From Paenibacillus luteus (lineage in GTDB: Bacteria; Bacillota; Bacilli; Paenibacillales; Paenibacillaceae), in the NCBI RefSeq assembly GCF_006542765.1, contig NZ_SKCD01000020.1:1-64000 (forward strand): a stretch of 64,000 nt of DNA, in the 5' to 3' direction. Each line of letters opens with the position of its first letter. Within the stretch, counting starts at the first letter, position 1. Below, in pieces: positions 1 through 7,210 of the stretch. The notes under the pieces are model-generated. The model ran no database searches and was not told the origin of the DNA. It was given only the letters and a program-made list of their open reading frames with translations. A program made the position numbers and the translations under genes.

Positions 1-52
1 TGACTGTCTTTTCTTTATACTCATCACTAAACCGCTGCCTGCTCTCACCCAT
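1..52 (-). CDS. IS3-type transposase OrfA, N-terminal fragment (runs off window)
   Basis: An ATG at 52 (minus strand) opens a frame MGESRQRFSDEYKEKTV that continues past base 1. The pattern R-x-R-F-S-x-E-Y/F-K-x-x-x-V is the usual start of the helix-turn-helix OrfA protein of IS3-family elements, which binds the element ends. A GAGGTG ribosome-binding site sits just upstream (57-62). Only 17 codons are visible, so whether the gene is intact cannot be said. Confidence 0.55.
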   Translation of the reverse strand, partial: MGESRQRFSDEYKEKTV

Positions 53-109
53 ACTAGACACCTCTTCCTCTTTGTTGTTTATTATCTGCATTCTCTTATG
101 AGGTGTCCA
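1..109 (-). mobile_element. End of an IS3-family-like insertion sequence (cut by window edge)
   Basis: Read on the minus strand, position 109 leftward begins TGGACACCTC, which resembles an IS3-type terminal repeat. About 55 bases further in lies a ribosome site and an ATG opening an OrfA-like transposase N-terminus. A second copy of the GACACCTC octamer lies at 57-64 in the opposite orientation to 100-107. The rest of the element lies outside the window, so the other terminus, target duplication and integrity cannot be judged. Family assignment rests on the short protein start plus the end motif. Confidence 0.6.
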
Positions 110-127
110 CTTTTTATTCTAGCTGCA

Positions 128-190
128 ATATGCGCTTACAGAGCGAAAGCAGGGGGTGCATGGAGCTGGAGAGTGCCTGTAAGCGCATAT
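128..190. repeat. 14-bp perfect inverted repeat (hairpin)
   Basis: ATATGCGCTTACAG at 128-141 is exactly complementary to CTGTAAGCGCATAT at 177-190, with a 35-base loop. It lies in the 480-base gap between the IS end and the sulfate operon, where I see no convincing gene. There is no U-run after the right arm, so it is not a standard terminator. Confidence 0.6.
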
Positions 191-410
191 AGGTTCTTAC
201 AGCGGGCGAAGCATATGCTAGAGCGTAATTCACAACTGGGCGTGAGCTGTATGTGCGAGGGAGACAAGCTCTTTTTCCCGTTACGGATAAAAGAGGGGAT
301 GGAAGTGCGTGCAAAACGATTCAGAATGGAGAGGTTCTGCAAAAGTAAGGTGAATTTGCTTCCGGTATAAGGCATTCTTATCAAACTTATCATTTTTTTG
401 AAATTAAGTA

Positions 411-440
411 TTGACAGTATACAGGGAGCGCTGGTAAGAT
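411..440 (+). promoter_or_regulatory. Sigma-A type promoter of the sulfate transport operon
   Basis: TTGACA at 411-416 and TAAGAT at 435-440 are separated by 18 bases. This is the only good promoter between the IS end and the binding-protein gene. It predicts a 5' leader of about 145 bases. Confidence 0.65.
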
Positions 441-455
441 TCTTCCATAACCAAC

Positions 456-471
456 TAATCGGGTAGGATTA
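456..471. promoter_or_regulatory. Putative operator palindrome at the transcription start
   Basis: TAATC-GGGTAG-GATTA is a perfect 5-bp inverted repeat with a 6-base spacer, placed about 10-25 bases after the predicted start site, a typical repressor position. An Rrf2-type sulfur regulator such as CymR is a plausible binder given the operon, but the motif match is not decisive. Confidence 0.4.
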
Positions 472-474
472 ATG

Positions 475-557
475 GTTTCCGACCGGACGAACCGGAGTAA
501 ACACTTATCACGAAGAAACGCGGCAGATTAACGTCAGGATCATACTCGCAAGTGTTT
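475..557 (+). promoter_or_regulatory. Structured 5' leader of the sulfate operon
   Basis: Two helices can be drawn. One is a short CCGG-ACGAA-CCGG hairpin (483-495) with extra flanking pairs. The other is a longer-range pairing of AAACACTT (499-506) with AAGTGTTT (550-557), enclosing a purine-rich segment. It does not match the SAM-I, T-box, c-di-GMP or molybdenum cofactor consensus sequences I know. It ends about 20 bases before the ribosome site. Function is unknown. Confidence 0.35.
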
Positions 558-592
558 CTGTAAGCCTGTAAAAATTAAAAGGGGTGTATGAA

Positions 593-1711
593 ATGTTGAA
601 AAAAGTGACTCATTTTCGTTCGGTAGTTATCCTATTTGCTTTAGTGCTGGTACTCGCTGCTTGCGGTCAAGGCGGCAACAACGCTGCTAACAAAGAAACG
701 AACAAACCCGCTAACGAGGGTGCGGCAACGAACACGGCAGCGACGCAGGAGCCGGCAAAGGAAGAGCCTAAGCCGCCAGTTGAACTGCTAAATGTATCGT
801 ATGACCCGACTCGTGAGCTTTACGTAGCTTATAACGAAGCGTTCTCGAAGCATTGGAAAGCTGAAACCGGCCAAGAAGTGACGATCAAACAATCGCATGG
901 CGGTTCCGGCAAGCAAGGTCGCGCAGTCATCGACGGTTTGAAAGCCGATGTTGTAACGCTAGCACTTGGTTATGACATTGATGCGATCGTAGAGCCGGGC
1001 TTGATTAATGCAGACTGGCAATCTAAATTCGAGCATAACAGCTCCCCGTATACATCGACAATCGTGTTCCTTGTTCGCAAAGGAAATCCGAAGGGCATTA
1101 AAGACTGGAATGATTTGATCAAGGATAAGGTTGAGGTCATTACGCCTAACCCGAAAACATCCGGCGGCGCACGTTGGAATTACCTCGCTGCATGGGGCTA
1201 CGCTTTAAAGCAAAATGGCAACGATGAAGCAAAAGCGCAAGAGTTTGTTACTGAATTGTTCAAACACGTACCGGTGCTGGATTCCGGCGCACGCGGTTCA
1301 ACGACTACATTCGTAGAACGCGGGATCGGCGATGTATTGCTGGCATGGGAAAATGAAGCATTCCTATCCATCAATGAGCTTGGACCAGATAAATTCGAAA
1401 TTGTATACCCATCGTTGAGCATTTTGGCGGAGCCTCCGGTTGCTGTAGTTGACAAGGTAGTTGATGACCGTGGAACTCGTGAAGTGGCAGAAGCTTACCT
1501 GAAATACCTGTACTCGGAGGAAGGCCAGGAGATTGCGGCTAAAAACTACTACCGTCCCATCTCCGAGACTGTAGCAGCCAAATATACGGAACAGTTCAAA
1601 ACTCTTGAGTTGCTTACAATCGACAAAGACTTTGGCGGCTGGAAAGAAGCACAAACCAAACACTTTGCAGATGGCGGAGTGTTCGACAAAATTTATACGC
1701 CAGGCTCATAA
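593..1711 (+). CDS. sbp: Sulfate ABC transporter, substrate-binding lipoprotein
   Basis: Extracellular sulfate (or thiosulfate) binding protein that delivers substrate to the CysT/CysW permease. The N-terminus is a lipoprotein signal with lipobox LAAC, so the protein is anchored at the outer face of the membrane. After a low-complexity Ala/Asn/Glu linker comes the type 2 periplasmic-binding fold, with the family's HGGSGKQ segment and [19 protein letters not shown] near the middle. I start at ATG 593 (AGGGGTG seven bases upstream) rather than the in-frame GTG at 584, which lies inside that ribosome site. Length (372 aa) is normal. First gene of a four-gene operon. Confidence 0.9.
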   Translation: MLKKVTHFRSVVILFALVLVLAACGQGGNNAANKETNKPANEGAATNTAATQEPAKEEPKPPVELLNVSYDPTRELYVAYNEAFSKHWKAETGQEVTIKQSHGGSGKQGRAVIDGLKADVVTLALGYDIDAIVEPGLINADWQSKFEHNSSPYTSTIVFLVRKGNPKGIKDWNDLIKDKVEVITPNPKTSGGARWNYLAAWGYALKQNGNDEAKAQEFVTELFKHVPVLDSGARGSTTTFVERGIGDVLLAWENEAFLSINELGPDKFEIVYPSLSILAEPPVAVVDKVVDDRGTREVAEAYLKYLYSEEGQEIAAKNYYRPISETVAAKYTEQFKTLELLTIDKDFGGWKEAQTKHFADGGVFDKIYTPGS

Positions 1712-1745
1712 TGCAGGAATTGAACAAGATTGGAGCTGACTTCAC

Positions 1746-2579
1746 ATGAAAGGTTCCAAGTCCCGTAACGTACTTCCGGGTTTTGGTTTATCGCTGGGAT
1801 TCACATTGTTCTACCTGAGCATCATCGTCCTGATTCCGCTGGCTGCCGTTTTCTTCAAAACGGCAGAGCTCAGCTGGTCCGAGTTCTGGAGCACGGTTAC
1901 GAATGCGCGTGTCGTGGCTTCCTATCGGATCAGCTTCTTTACCGCCTTTTTTGCAGGGCTGGTCAATGCGGTATTTGGTCTGTTGATCGCATGGGTATTG
2001 GTGCGTTACCGTTTTCCTGGCAAGAAGATCATTGATAGTCTAGTCGATTTGCCATTTGCTCTCCCAACTGCGGTAGCAGGCATTGCGTTAACGGCCATTT
2101 ATGCGCCGAATGGATGGGTAGGTTCTCTCTTGGCACCGCTAGGCGTGAAAGTGGCTTATTCACCTATTGGAATCACGATCGCACTTATATTTATCGGTCT
2201 TCCCTTTGTTGTTCGCACGGTGCAGCCTGTGCTGCAGGACATGGAGAAAGAGACAGAAGAGGCGGCAGTCATGCTGGGCGCTTATCGGCTGCGCACGTTT
2301 TGGAAGGTCATTTTGCCTGAGCTGATGCCAGCTCTCTTAACAGGCTTTGCCTTGGCATTTGCGAGGGGCATTGGCGAGTATGGATCTGTGGTGTTCATAT
2401 CCGGCAATATGCCGCTCAAGACGGAGATTACGCCTTTGCTCATTATGACAAAGCTGGAGCAATACGATTATGCGGGTGCTACGGCCATCGCTCTTGTTAT
2501 GCTGGTGGTTTCCTTCTTGATGCTGCTAGTCATTAATTTACTGCAGTGGCGAATGAATCGCCGCACAGTATCGGACTAA
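1746..2579 (+). CDS. cysT: Sulfate ABC transporter permease CysT
   Basis: Inner-membrane permease subunit that forms the sulfate channel together with CysW. The 277-aa protein has about six hydrophobic helices. It carries the ABC-permease EAA loop around residues 173-192 ([20 protein letters not shown], then [11 protein letters not shown]), which docks on the ATPase. [11 protein letters not shown] near residue 210 is typical of the CysT/CysW/ModB group. It lies 34 bases after sbp with GGAG before the ATG, and CysW follows after 18 bases, so co-transcription is likely. Confidence 0.92.
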   Translation: MKGSKSRNVLPGFGLSLGFTLFYLSIIVLIPLAAVFFKTAELSWSEFWSTVTNARVVASYRISFFTAFFAGLVNAVFGLLIAWVLVRYRFPGKKIIDSLVDLPFALPTAVAGIALTAIYAPNGWVGSLLAPLGVKVAYSPIGITIALIFIGLPFVVRTVQPVLQDMEKETEEAAVMLGAYRLRTFWKVILPELMPALLTGFALAFARGIGEYGSVVFISGNMPLKTEITPLLIMTKLEQYDYAGATAIALVMLVVSFLMLLVINLLQWRMNRRTVSD

Positions 2580-2597
2580 GAAGGGGGCATATCCACT

Positions 2598-3482
2598 ATG
2601 GCTGGTGCAGTAACCGTTCATACAAATGAAGAAGCATCCAAACGGCCGAAGCATATTACAGAGTCAGCACCTGTCAAATGGCTGCTGATCGGGATTGCTG
2701 TACTATTTCTCGCGCTGATTGTTTTGCTGCCGCTGGCATCGGTATTCGTTGAGGCGTTCAAGAAGGGCGTAGGCGTATACATAGATTCCATCACGGAGCC
2801 AGATGCTCTATCTGCCCTTAAGCTTACGCTTATCGTTGCCTTGATCGCCGTTCCCGTGAATACGATCTTTGGCGTGGCTGCAGCATGGGCGATCAGTAAG
2901 TTCCGTTTTCGGGGCAAAAATATTTTAATTACGCTTATCGACTTGCCATTTGCCGTGTCACCAGTTATCTCGGGCTTAATTTACGTGCTGCTATTCGGCG
3001 CACAAGGCTTTCTCGGTCCGTGGCTGGATGAGCGCGGCATTCAAATTATATTCGCAGTACCGGGTATCGTCCTCGCGACGGTATTCGTCACAGTACCTTT
3101 CGTAGCCCGCGAGCTTATTCCGCTTATGCAGGCGCAGGGCGTTCAGGAAGAGGAAGCAGCCGCGAGCTTGGGAGCGAAGGGGTGGCAAATTTTTTGGAAA
3201 GTGACCCTGCCTAATATTAAATGGGGACTGTTATATGGCGTCATTTTATGTAATGCACGCGCAATGGGAGAGTTCGGTGCGGTCTCCGTCGTTTCCGGCC
3301 ATATTCGTGGCGAGACGAATACGCTGCCGCTCCATATTGAAATTTTGTATAATGAGTATCAATTTTCAGCTTCATTTGCAGTTGCTTCGCTGCTAGTCAT
3401 GCTGGCAGTCGTCACGTTGATCGTAAAAAGCATTGTGGAATGGAAGTCGGGTCAGCAAAAGCCTGTAGAAAAAACAGTATGA
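2598..3482 (+). CDS. cysW: Sulfate ABC transporter permease CysW
   Basis: Second permease subunit of the sulfate importer (294 aa). There is a hydrophilic 25-residue N-terminus, then six predicted helices. The EAA motif is [20 protein letters not shown], followed by [25 protein letters not shown] is the CysW signature. GGGGG lies ten bases before the ATG. No cysA ATPase follows; the next gene is a small YezD-like protein and then a terminator. Confidence 0.92.
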   Translation: MAGAVTVHTNEEASKRPKHITESAPVKWLLIGIAVLFLALIVLLPLASVFVEAFKKGVGVYIDSITEPDALSALKLTLIVALIAVPVNTIFGVAAAWAISKFRFRGKNILITLIDLPFAVSPVISGLIYVLLFGAQGFLGPWLDERGIQIIFAVPGIVLATVFVTVPFVARELIPLMQAQGVQEEEAAASLGAKGWQIFWKVTLPNIKWGLLYGVILCNARAMGEFGAVSVVSGHIRGETNTLPLHIEILYNEYQFSASFAVASLLVMLAVVTLIVKSIVEWKSGQQKPVEKTV

Positions 3483-3510
3483 ATTAATGTTAATAATGGA
3501 GGGGTTGCCC

Positions 3511-3753
3511 GTGGCAAAACCATTAGAAGTGGATCAACAATGGCTGGAACGAATTGCAGAGCAAGTCAGTGGTCTACATTATGGAAACGTGACGATCACC
3601 GTTCATGACGGCAGAATCGTTCAGATCGACCGGACCGAGAGAACCCGCTATGACGGGTCTGCTCAGAAACAGCAGGATCCGCCTGAGTTCAAGAAGCAAG
3701 CTCAGCAGCGTGAGTCTCTGCCACATGGCGAGCAGCTCCGTATCGTTCAGTAG
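3511..3753 (+). CDS. YezD-like small protein (DUF2292)
   Basis: An 80-aa soluble protein. The stretch WLERIAEQVSGLHYGNVTIT followed by HDGRIVQIDRTERTR is the DUF2292/YezD pattern, a family commonly found beside sulfate-assimilation genes; its biochemical role is not established. I choose GTG 3511 because GGAGGGG lies six bases upstream; the in-frame ATG at 3487 has no ribosome site. The C-terminal 30 residues are Gln-rich and probably disordered. Last gene of the sulfate operon. Confidence 0.75.
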   Translation: MAKPLEVDQQWLERIAEQVSGLHYGNVTITVHDGRIVQIDRTERTRYDGSAQKQQDPPEFKKQAQQRESLPHGEQLRIVQ

Positions 3754-3828
3754 TTAGTCTATTCATTACTCGAGTAAAAAGGTGTGCGCAATGGTTTCAC
3801 GGCATACAGCAAGCCATACAGCAAGCCG

Positions 3829-3866
3829 CACCTCCATGCCTGTTCAGGCATGGGGGTGTTTTTATT
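3829..3866 (+). terminator. Terminator of the sulfate operon
   Basis: A 14-bp stem (CACCTCCATGCCTG with CAGGCATGGGGGTG, one G-U pair) closed by TT and followed by a T-rich tail. It ends the operon before the next gene at 3966. Confidence 0.9.
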
Positions 3867-3965
3867 TGCGATTACCCGTGGTTTATTGCTTTCTATCATT
3901 GCACAATGCTGCTTTGTTTTCTAGAATGGAGGAAAGAAGCTGAGAAGCAAACAAGGAGAATGACA

Positions 3966-5921
3966 ATGCCCGATTGGTCTTATCAGACATTATTTCGTCC
4001 TTTATTATTCAGGCTTCCAGCCCGGCTGAGCAGGAATCTGACCTTAAAGGCTATTGGCTCATTAAGCAAAATACCAGGCGGAGCCTTCGTTATCCGCACC
4101 TTCGGCCATATGGAGCCATCGCCGCTGCTGGAGCGGAATTTAGCGGGAATTACGGTCCATTCACCAATTGGATTGTCTGGAGGCCTTGATCCGCAAGGAA
4201 TAGCCCATCGCGCTTTGGCGCAGTTTGGAATCGGTTTCATCGAGCATGGCCCGATTACGGTGGATGAGATCCAGAATGATAAACCCATTCGCAATGATCG
4301 CTTAAATGAAATGATAACCTATCCAGATTACTTCGAAAATGACGGCGTGGAACGCTTCGCTGCACGAATCGCCAAGCCCAATCATCGCTTGCCACAGCTG
4401 GCGCGCATTTCACCGATGCCGGGAGCCGCGCCAGTGCAAGCTCTTCGCGAGCTTGAGCGCATGATGGCGAAGCTGAGCCAGGCGGGGGCTGCCGGTTTTT
4501 ATATTGATGTGCTGCATGGAGAGCAGCGCTTAGACGATGCCGTTGCTATTCTTCGGGGCTTGTCTGAGGTTTTTGCCACAGGCAGGTACCGAGAGTTCCC
4601 TCTATTTTTATATATCCCCTCCGGGCTTGCCGATGAGCAACTGCATGAGCTGATTAAGATAACAGGTGAAGATATGTGGAGCGGCATCGTGATCGGAGAG
4701 GGAGTAGGCTTGGGAGCAGGGGAAGGCTCTGCCACCATGACTGGGAAGGCTTCAAAGGTCGATACGTTGTCCAAAATCAAGCTGATCCGAAGCCACTTCA
4801 ATCCAAATTGGCTGATCAAGGCAGGCGGAGGCGTGCATGAACCGCAGGATGCTCTTGACCTGCTGCATGCGGGAGCGGATACGCTTATGCTTCATAGCGG
4901 CCTTGTCTATGCCGGGCCGGGCCTTCCTAAACGGATCAATGAAGCGATTATCTATGAGCAAGTCAGAAGGATGCCTGAGCCGGCGGTACCGTCGTTTTGG
5001 AAGCATTGGGGCTGGATGTGCCTGCTGGGCATCGGAATGATTATCGGCGGCATTCTATCCTGGATCATAGCGGCTACTACGGTGCTGCTCCCGTATGATT
5101 TATCTTTTATTGATATGACGTTGGATGAGCTTCACCTAACGAACCATAATCTGCTGCATTTTATGTCGCATGACCGGATCACGCTCTCGGGCACAATGAT
5201 TTCCATAGGCATCATTTACTTCATGCTGGCTTGGCACGGTCTAAGGCTTGGTCTGCACTGGGCGAGGACCGCGCTGCTTACTTCCGGCATCGTCGGTTTT
5301 TTAAGTTTTTTCTTATATCTCGGTTATGGGTACTTTGATCCGCTGCATGCAGCCGCAGCTGCTGTGCTGCTTCCGATGTTTTTGCTCTCGATGCGCAGCA
5401 ATCCAGATCGGCCATCTCGGCAGCCTGTCAACCTAACGAATGATTCCGTTTGGCGCCATGCGATGTGGGGGCAGCTTTGCTTAGTCGTACTGGGGTTTGC
5501 GTTAGCAGCAGGAGGCATGACCATTTCGGGCGTAGGTATTACGAATGTATTCGTACAGACGGATCTCGTGTATTTGGACACCTCGCATACGCAGATTAAT
5601 GATGCAAATACGAAGCTTATCCCGCTTATTGCCCATGATCGGGCAGGCTTTGGCGGCGCGCTTCTATGCGATGCGCTCGCCATACTCATCATCGCCTTAT
5701 GGGGCATTCAACAAGGGGCAAGGTGGCTATGGTGGACATTGCTGCTTGGCGGCATCCCCGGCTTTTACGCAGGGCTAAGCGTCCATCTCTCTATTGGCTA
5801 TATCGACTTCTGGCATTTATCGCCCGCATTTTTTGCGCTGCTGCTTTATGTGCTTGGCCTTCTATTCTTGTATCCTTATTTGATGAGAAGCCCGAGGGCC
5901 GGTAAGGGAAATGATATCTAA
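3966..5921 (+). CDS. Dihydroorotate dehydrogenase-like domain fused to a duplicated multi-pass membrane domain
   Basis: 651 aa with two parts. Residues 1-345 follow the TIM-barrel of class 2 DHODH: PIGLSGGLDPQG and FGIGFIEHGPIT near the start, and a C-terminal IKAGGGVHEPQDALDLLHAG and GLVYAGPGLPKRINEAI phosphate-binding end. The catalytic Ser loop (SPNT in E. coli PyrD) and the KIAP lysine are not recognisable, so pyrimidine synthesis is doubtful. Residues 352-645 hold about nine membrane helices in two similar halves. Each has an HDR motif (His402, His557) and a later GYxDxxH motif. Start chosen at ATG 3966 with AAGGAG seven bases upstream. It is monocistronic by position, after a terminator. 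A flavin-linked membrane redox role is inference only. Confidence 0.7.
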   Translation: MPDWSYQTLFRPLLFRLPARLSRNLTLKAIGSLSKIPGGAFVIRTFGHMEPSPLLERNLAGITVHSPIGLSGGLDPQGIAHRALAQFGIGFIEHGPITVDEIQNDKPIRNDRLNEMITYPDYFENDGVERFAARIAKPNHRLPQLARISPMPGAAPVQALRELERMMAKLSQAGAAGFYIDVLHGEQRLDDAVAILRGLSEVFATGRYREFPLFLYIPSGLADEQLHELIKITGEDMWSGIVIGEGVGLGAGEGSATMTGKASKVDTLSKIKLIRSHFNPNWLIKAGGGVHEPQDALDLLHAGADTLMLHSGLVYAGPGLPKRINEAIIYEQVRRMPEPAVPSFWKHWGWMCLLGIGMIIGGILSWIIAATTVLLPYDLSFIDMTLDELHLTNHNLLHFMSHDRITLSGTMISIGIIYFMLAWHGLRLGLHWARTALLTSGIVGFLSFFLYLGYGYFDPLHAAAAAVLLPMFLLSMRSNPDRPSRQPVNLTNDSVWRHAMWGQLCLVVLGFALAAGGMTISGVGITNVFVQTDLVYLDTSHTQINDANTKLIPLIAHDRAGFGGALLCDALAILIIALWGIQQGARWLWWTLLLGGIPGFYAGLSVHLSIGYIDFWHLSPAFFALLLYVLGLLFLYPYLMRSPRAGKGNDI

Positions 5922-6045
5922 AGTCGAAGTAAAGAGTGACACCTTCCGATGCTTGAGTTGGAGAAAATTATGTTACTGCACTAAGCTGAACTAAAGTTTC
6001 TCGTTTGGTCGTTGCGCGAGTGGATCATTTGAAGGAGTCGCGGTT

Positions 6046-6097
6046 GCAGCCAGATTCTTAGATTGACTAAGACATATAGAGGTAAGAATCCGGCTGC
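6046..6097. repeat. 15-bp inverted repeat in the long intergenic region
   Basis: GCAGCCAGATTCTTA (6046-6060) pairs with TAAGAATCCGGCTGC (6083-6097) with one mismatch and a 22-base loop. No T-run follows, so termination of the upstream gene here is uncertain. Confidence 0.55.
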
Positions 6098-6200
6098 TAT
6101 TGCGAAAACTTCGTTTCTCTAGAACATTCCATACAATCCGCTCGCTTCGCATATTCTTCATAGCTTTCGTTCAACTTATTCTTATCTCCAAGTCCCATCC

Positions 6201-6527
6201 AAAACCGCAGCCAAATCCTGCCTATTTGGAGCCGCTGGGTTAGATTAGATCTATTTTTTAGATCTATTTTATCTGTTTCGGCTACTTACGCCAGAATAGA
6301 TCTATAAATTAGATCTATTTCCCAAAACCGCAGCCAAATCCTGCCTATGTGGAGCCGCTTTGCTAGATTAGATTACTTTTTAGAGCTATTTCATCCATTT
6401 CAGCTTTTTCCGCCAGAATAGATCTAAAAATTAGATCTATTTCCCCAAACGCAGTCAAATCCCGGCTTTACGGAGCCGCTGGGTTAGATTAGTTCTACTT
6501 TTAAGCTCTATTTCATCTGTTTTAGCT
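6201..6527. repeat. Three imperfect tandem repeats of about 122 bp
   Basis: Units begin near 6201, 6324 and 6445, each opening with an ACCGCAGCCAAATC-like segment and GGAGCCGCT. Each unit carries GTTAGATTAGATCTA-like and CCAGAATAGATCTA-like AT-rich palindromic blocks; the third unit is partial. The array fills much of the 935-base gap 5922-6856. The remainder of that gap (about 6530-6820) shows no supported gene. Confidence 0.8.
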
Positions 6528-6821
6528 AATTTTGTTGAATTTACGAGACAAGTGATGAGCAGGGAAATCGAAACAGCAGACCATCAGAGTCTGAAAAACG
6601 GCAGAGATTACAAAATACAAAAAAACGCCGGTAATACAATCGCGATTACGACGAGATATCCAACAACTGCTATTGAAGACAGTAATACGATATACGATTT
6701 TTTTGAATAAATATCCAAAAATTAATGAACTATCATTGATGAACGACAGTACGTCCATAGGTGCTCTTCTTTTAGAATCTCATGGAGTCTACAATCATTA
6801 GTTGAACTTATCTAGCAGGCA

Positions 6822-6851
6822 ACAAAAAAAGGAGCAGCACGCTGCTCCTTT
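6822..6851 (-). terminator. Terminator of the yqzM-like gene
   Basis: On the minus strand AAAGGAGCAG-CGTG-CTGCTCCTTT is followed by a T-run. It sits just past the stop codon of the small gene. Confidence 0.85.
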
Positions 6852-6856
6852 CTTTC

Positions 6857-7003
6857 TTACGAAATGACGAATTTTACGATTACAGCAATGGCGAAAATAA
6901 CGGTCATAAAACCGAGCATGCCACCAAAGCCGAATACGACGTCCATCAAGTCATGGCGAGGCTCTTCGTTAAAATGCTCGCGCGGGTCTCTAACGTTTTC
7001 CAT
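6857..7003 (-). CDS. yqzM: YqzM-like small membrane protein (48 aa)
   Basis: A 48-residue protein starting MENVRDPREHFNEEPRHD, with one hydrophobic helix (roughly residues 22-46, ending VIVKFVIS). The charged N-terminus, single helix and V/I-K-F end match the YqzM family of Bacillales, whose function is unknown. AAGGAGG stands eight bases before the ATG, a promoter lies upstream and a terminator follows, so this is a complete single-gene unit. It is divergent from uvrC. Confidence 0.8.
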   Translation of the reverse strand: MENVRDPREHFNEEPRHDLMDVVFGFGGMLGFMTVIFAIAVIVKFVIS

Positions 7004-7093
7004 CGTTGACGTCCTCCTTGAAAAAGACCGATTGCTTCAATTACAACCTAAAGCGGTCGTCTTTATGTAGTATCGGTTTATTCAACTTATCTT

Positions 7094-7123
7094 AGTATAC
7101 CCAAACAGCCAAAGAGTTGTAAA
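7094..7123 (-). promoter_or_regulatory. Promoter of the yqzM-like gene
   Basis: Minus-strand TTTACA (7118-7123) and TATACT (7094-7099) with an 18-base spacer. It lies about 90 bases before the yqzM-like start codon. Confidence 0.65.
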
Positions 7124-7210
7124 GCGGTTACCGGTGACAATTGTAAAACAAAATGGCGTCCATTTATGCTAAAATGTGTACAGAATCTTTAGGCAGTCGG
7201 AGGCGAGAGC

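Noticed and set aside
98-370. 90-codon open frame after the IS end
   Set aside because: No ribosome site, begins inside the IS terminus, spans the 14-bp inverted repeat and has no family resemblance.
3906-3965. 20-residue N-terminal extension of the DHODH-like fusion
   Set aside because: The upstream ATG has no ribosome site, while ATG 3966 follows AAGGAG at seven bases.
6201-6527. CRISPR array
   Set aside because: Units are over 120 bp, imperfect and contiguous, without short repeats, unique spacers or cas genes.
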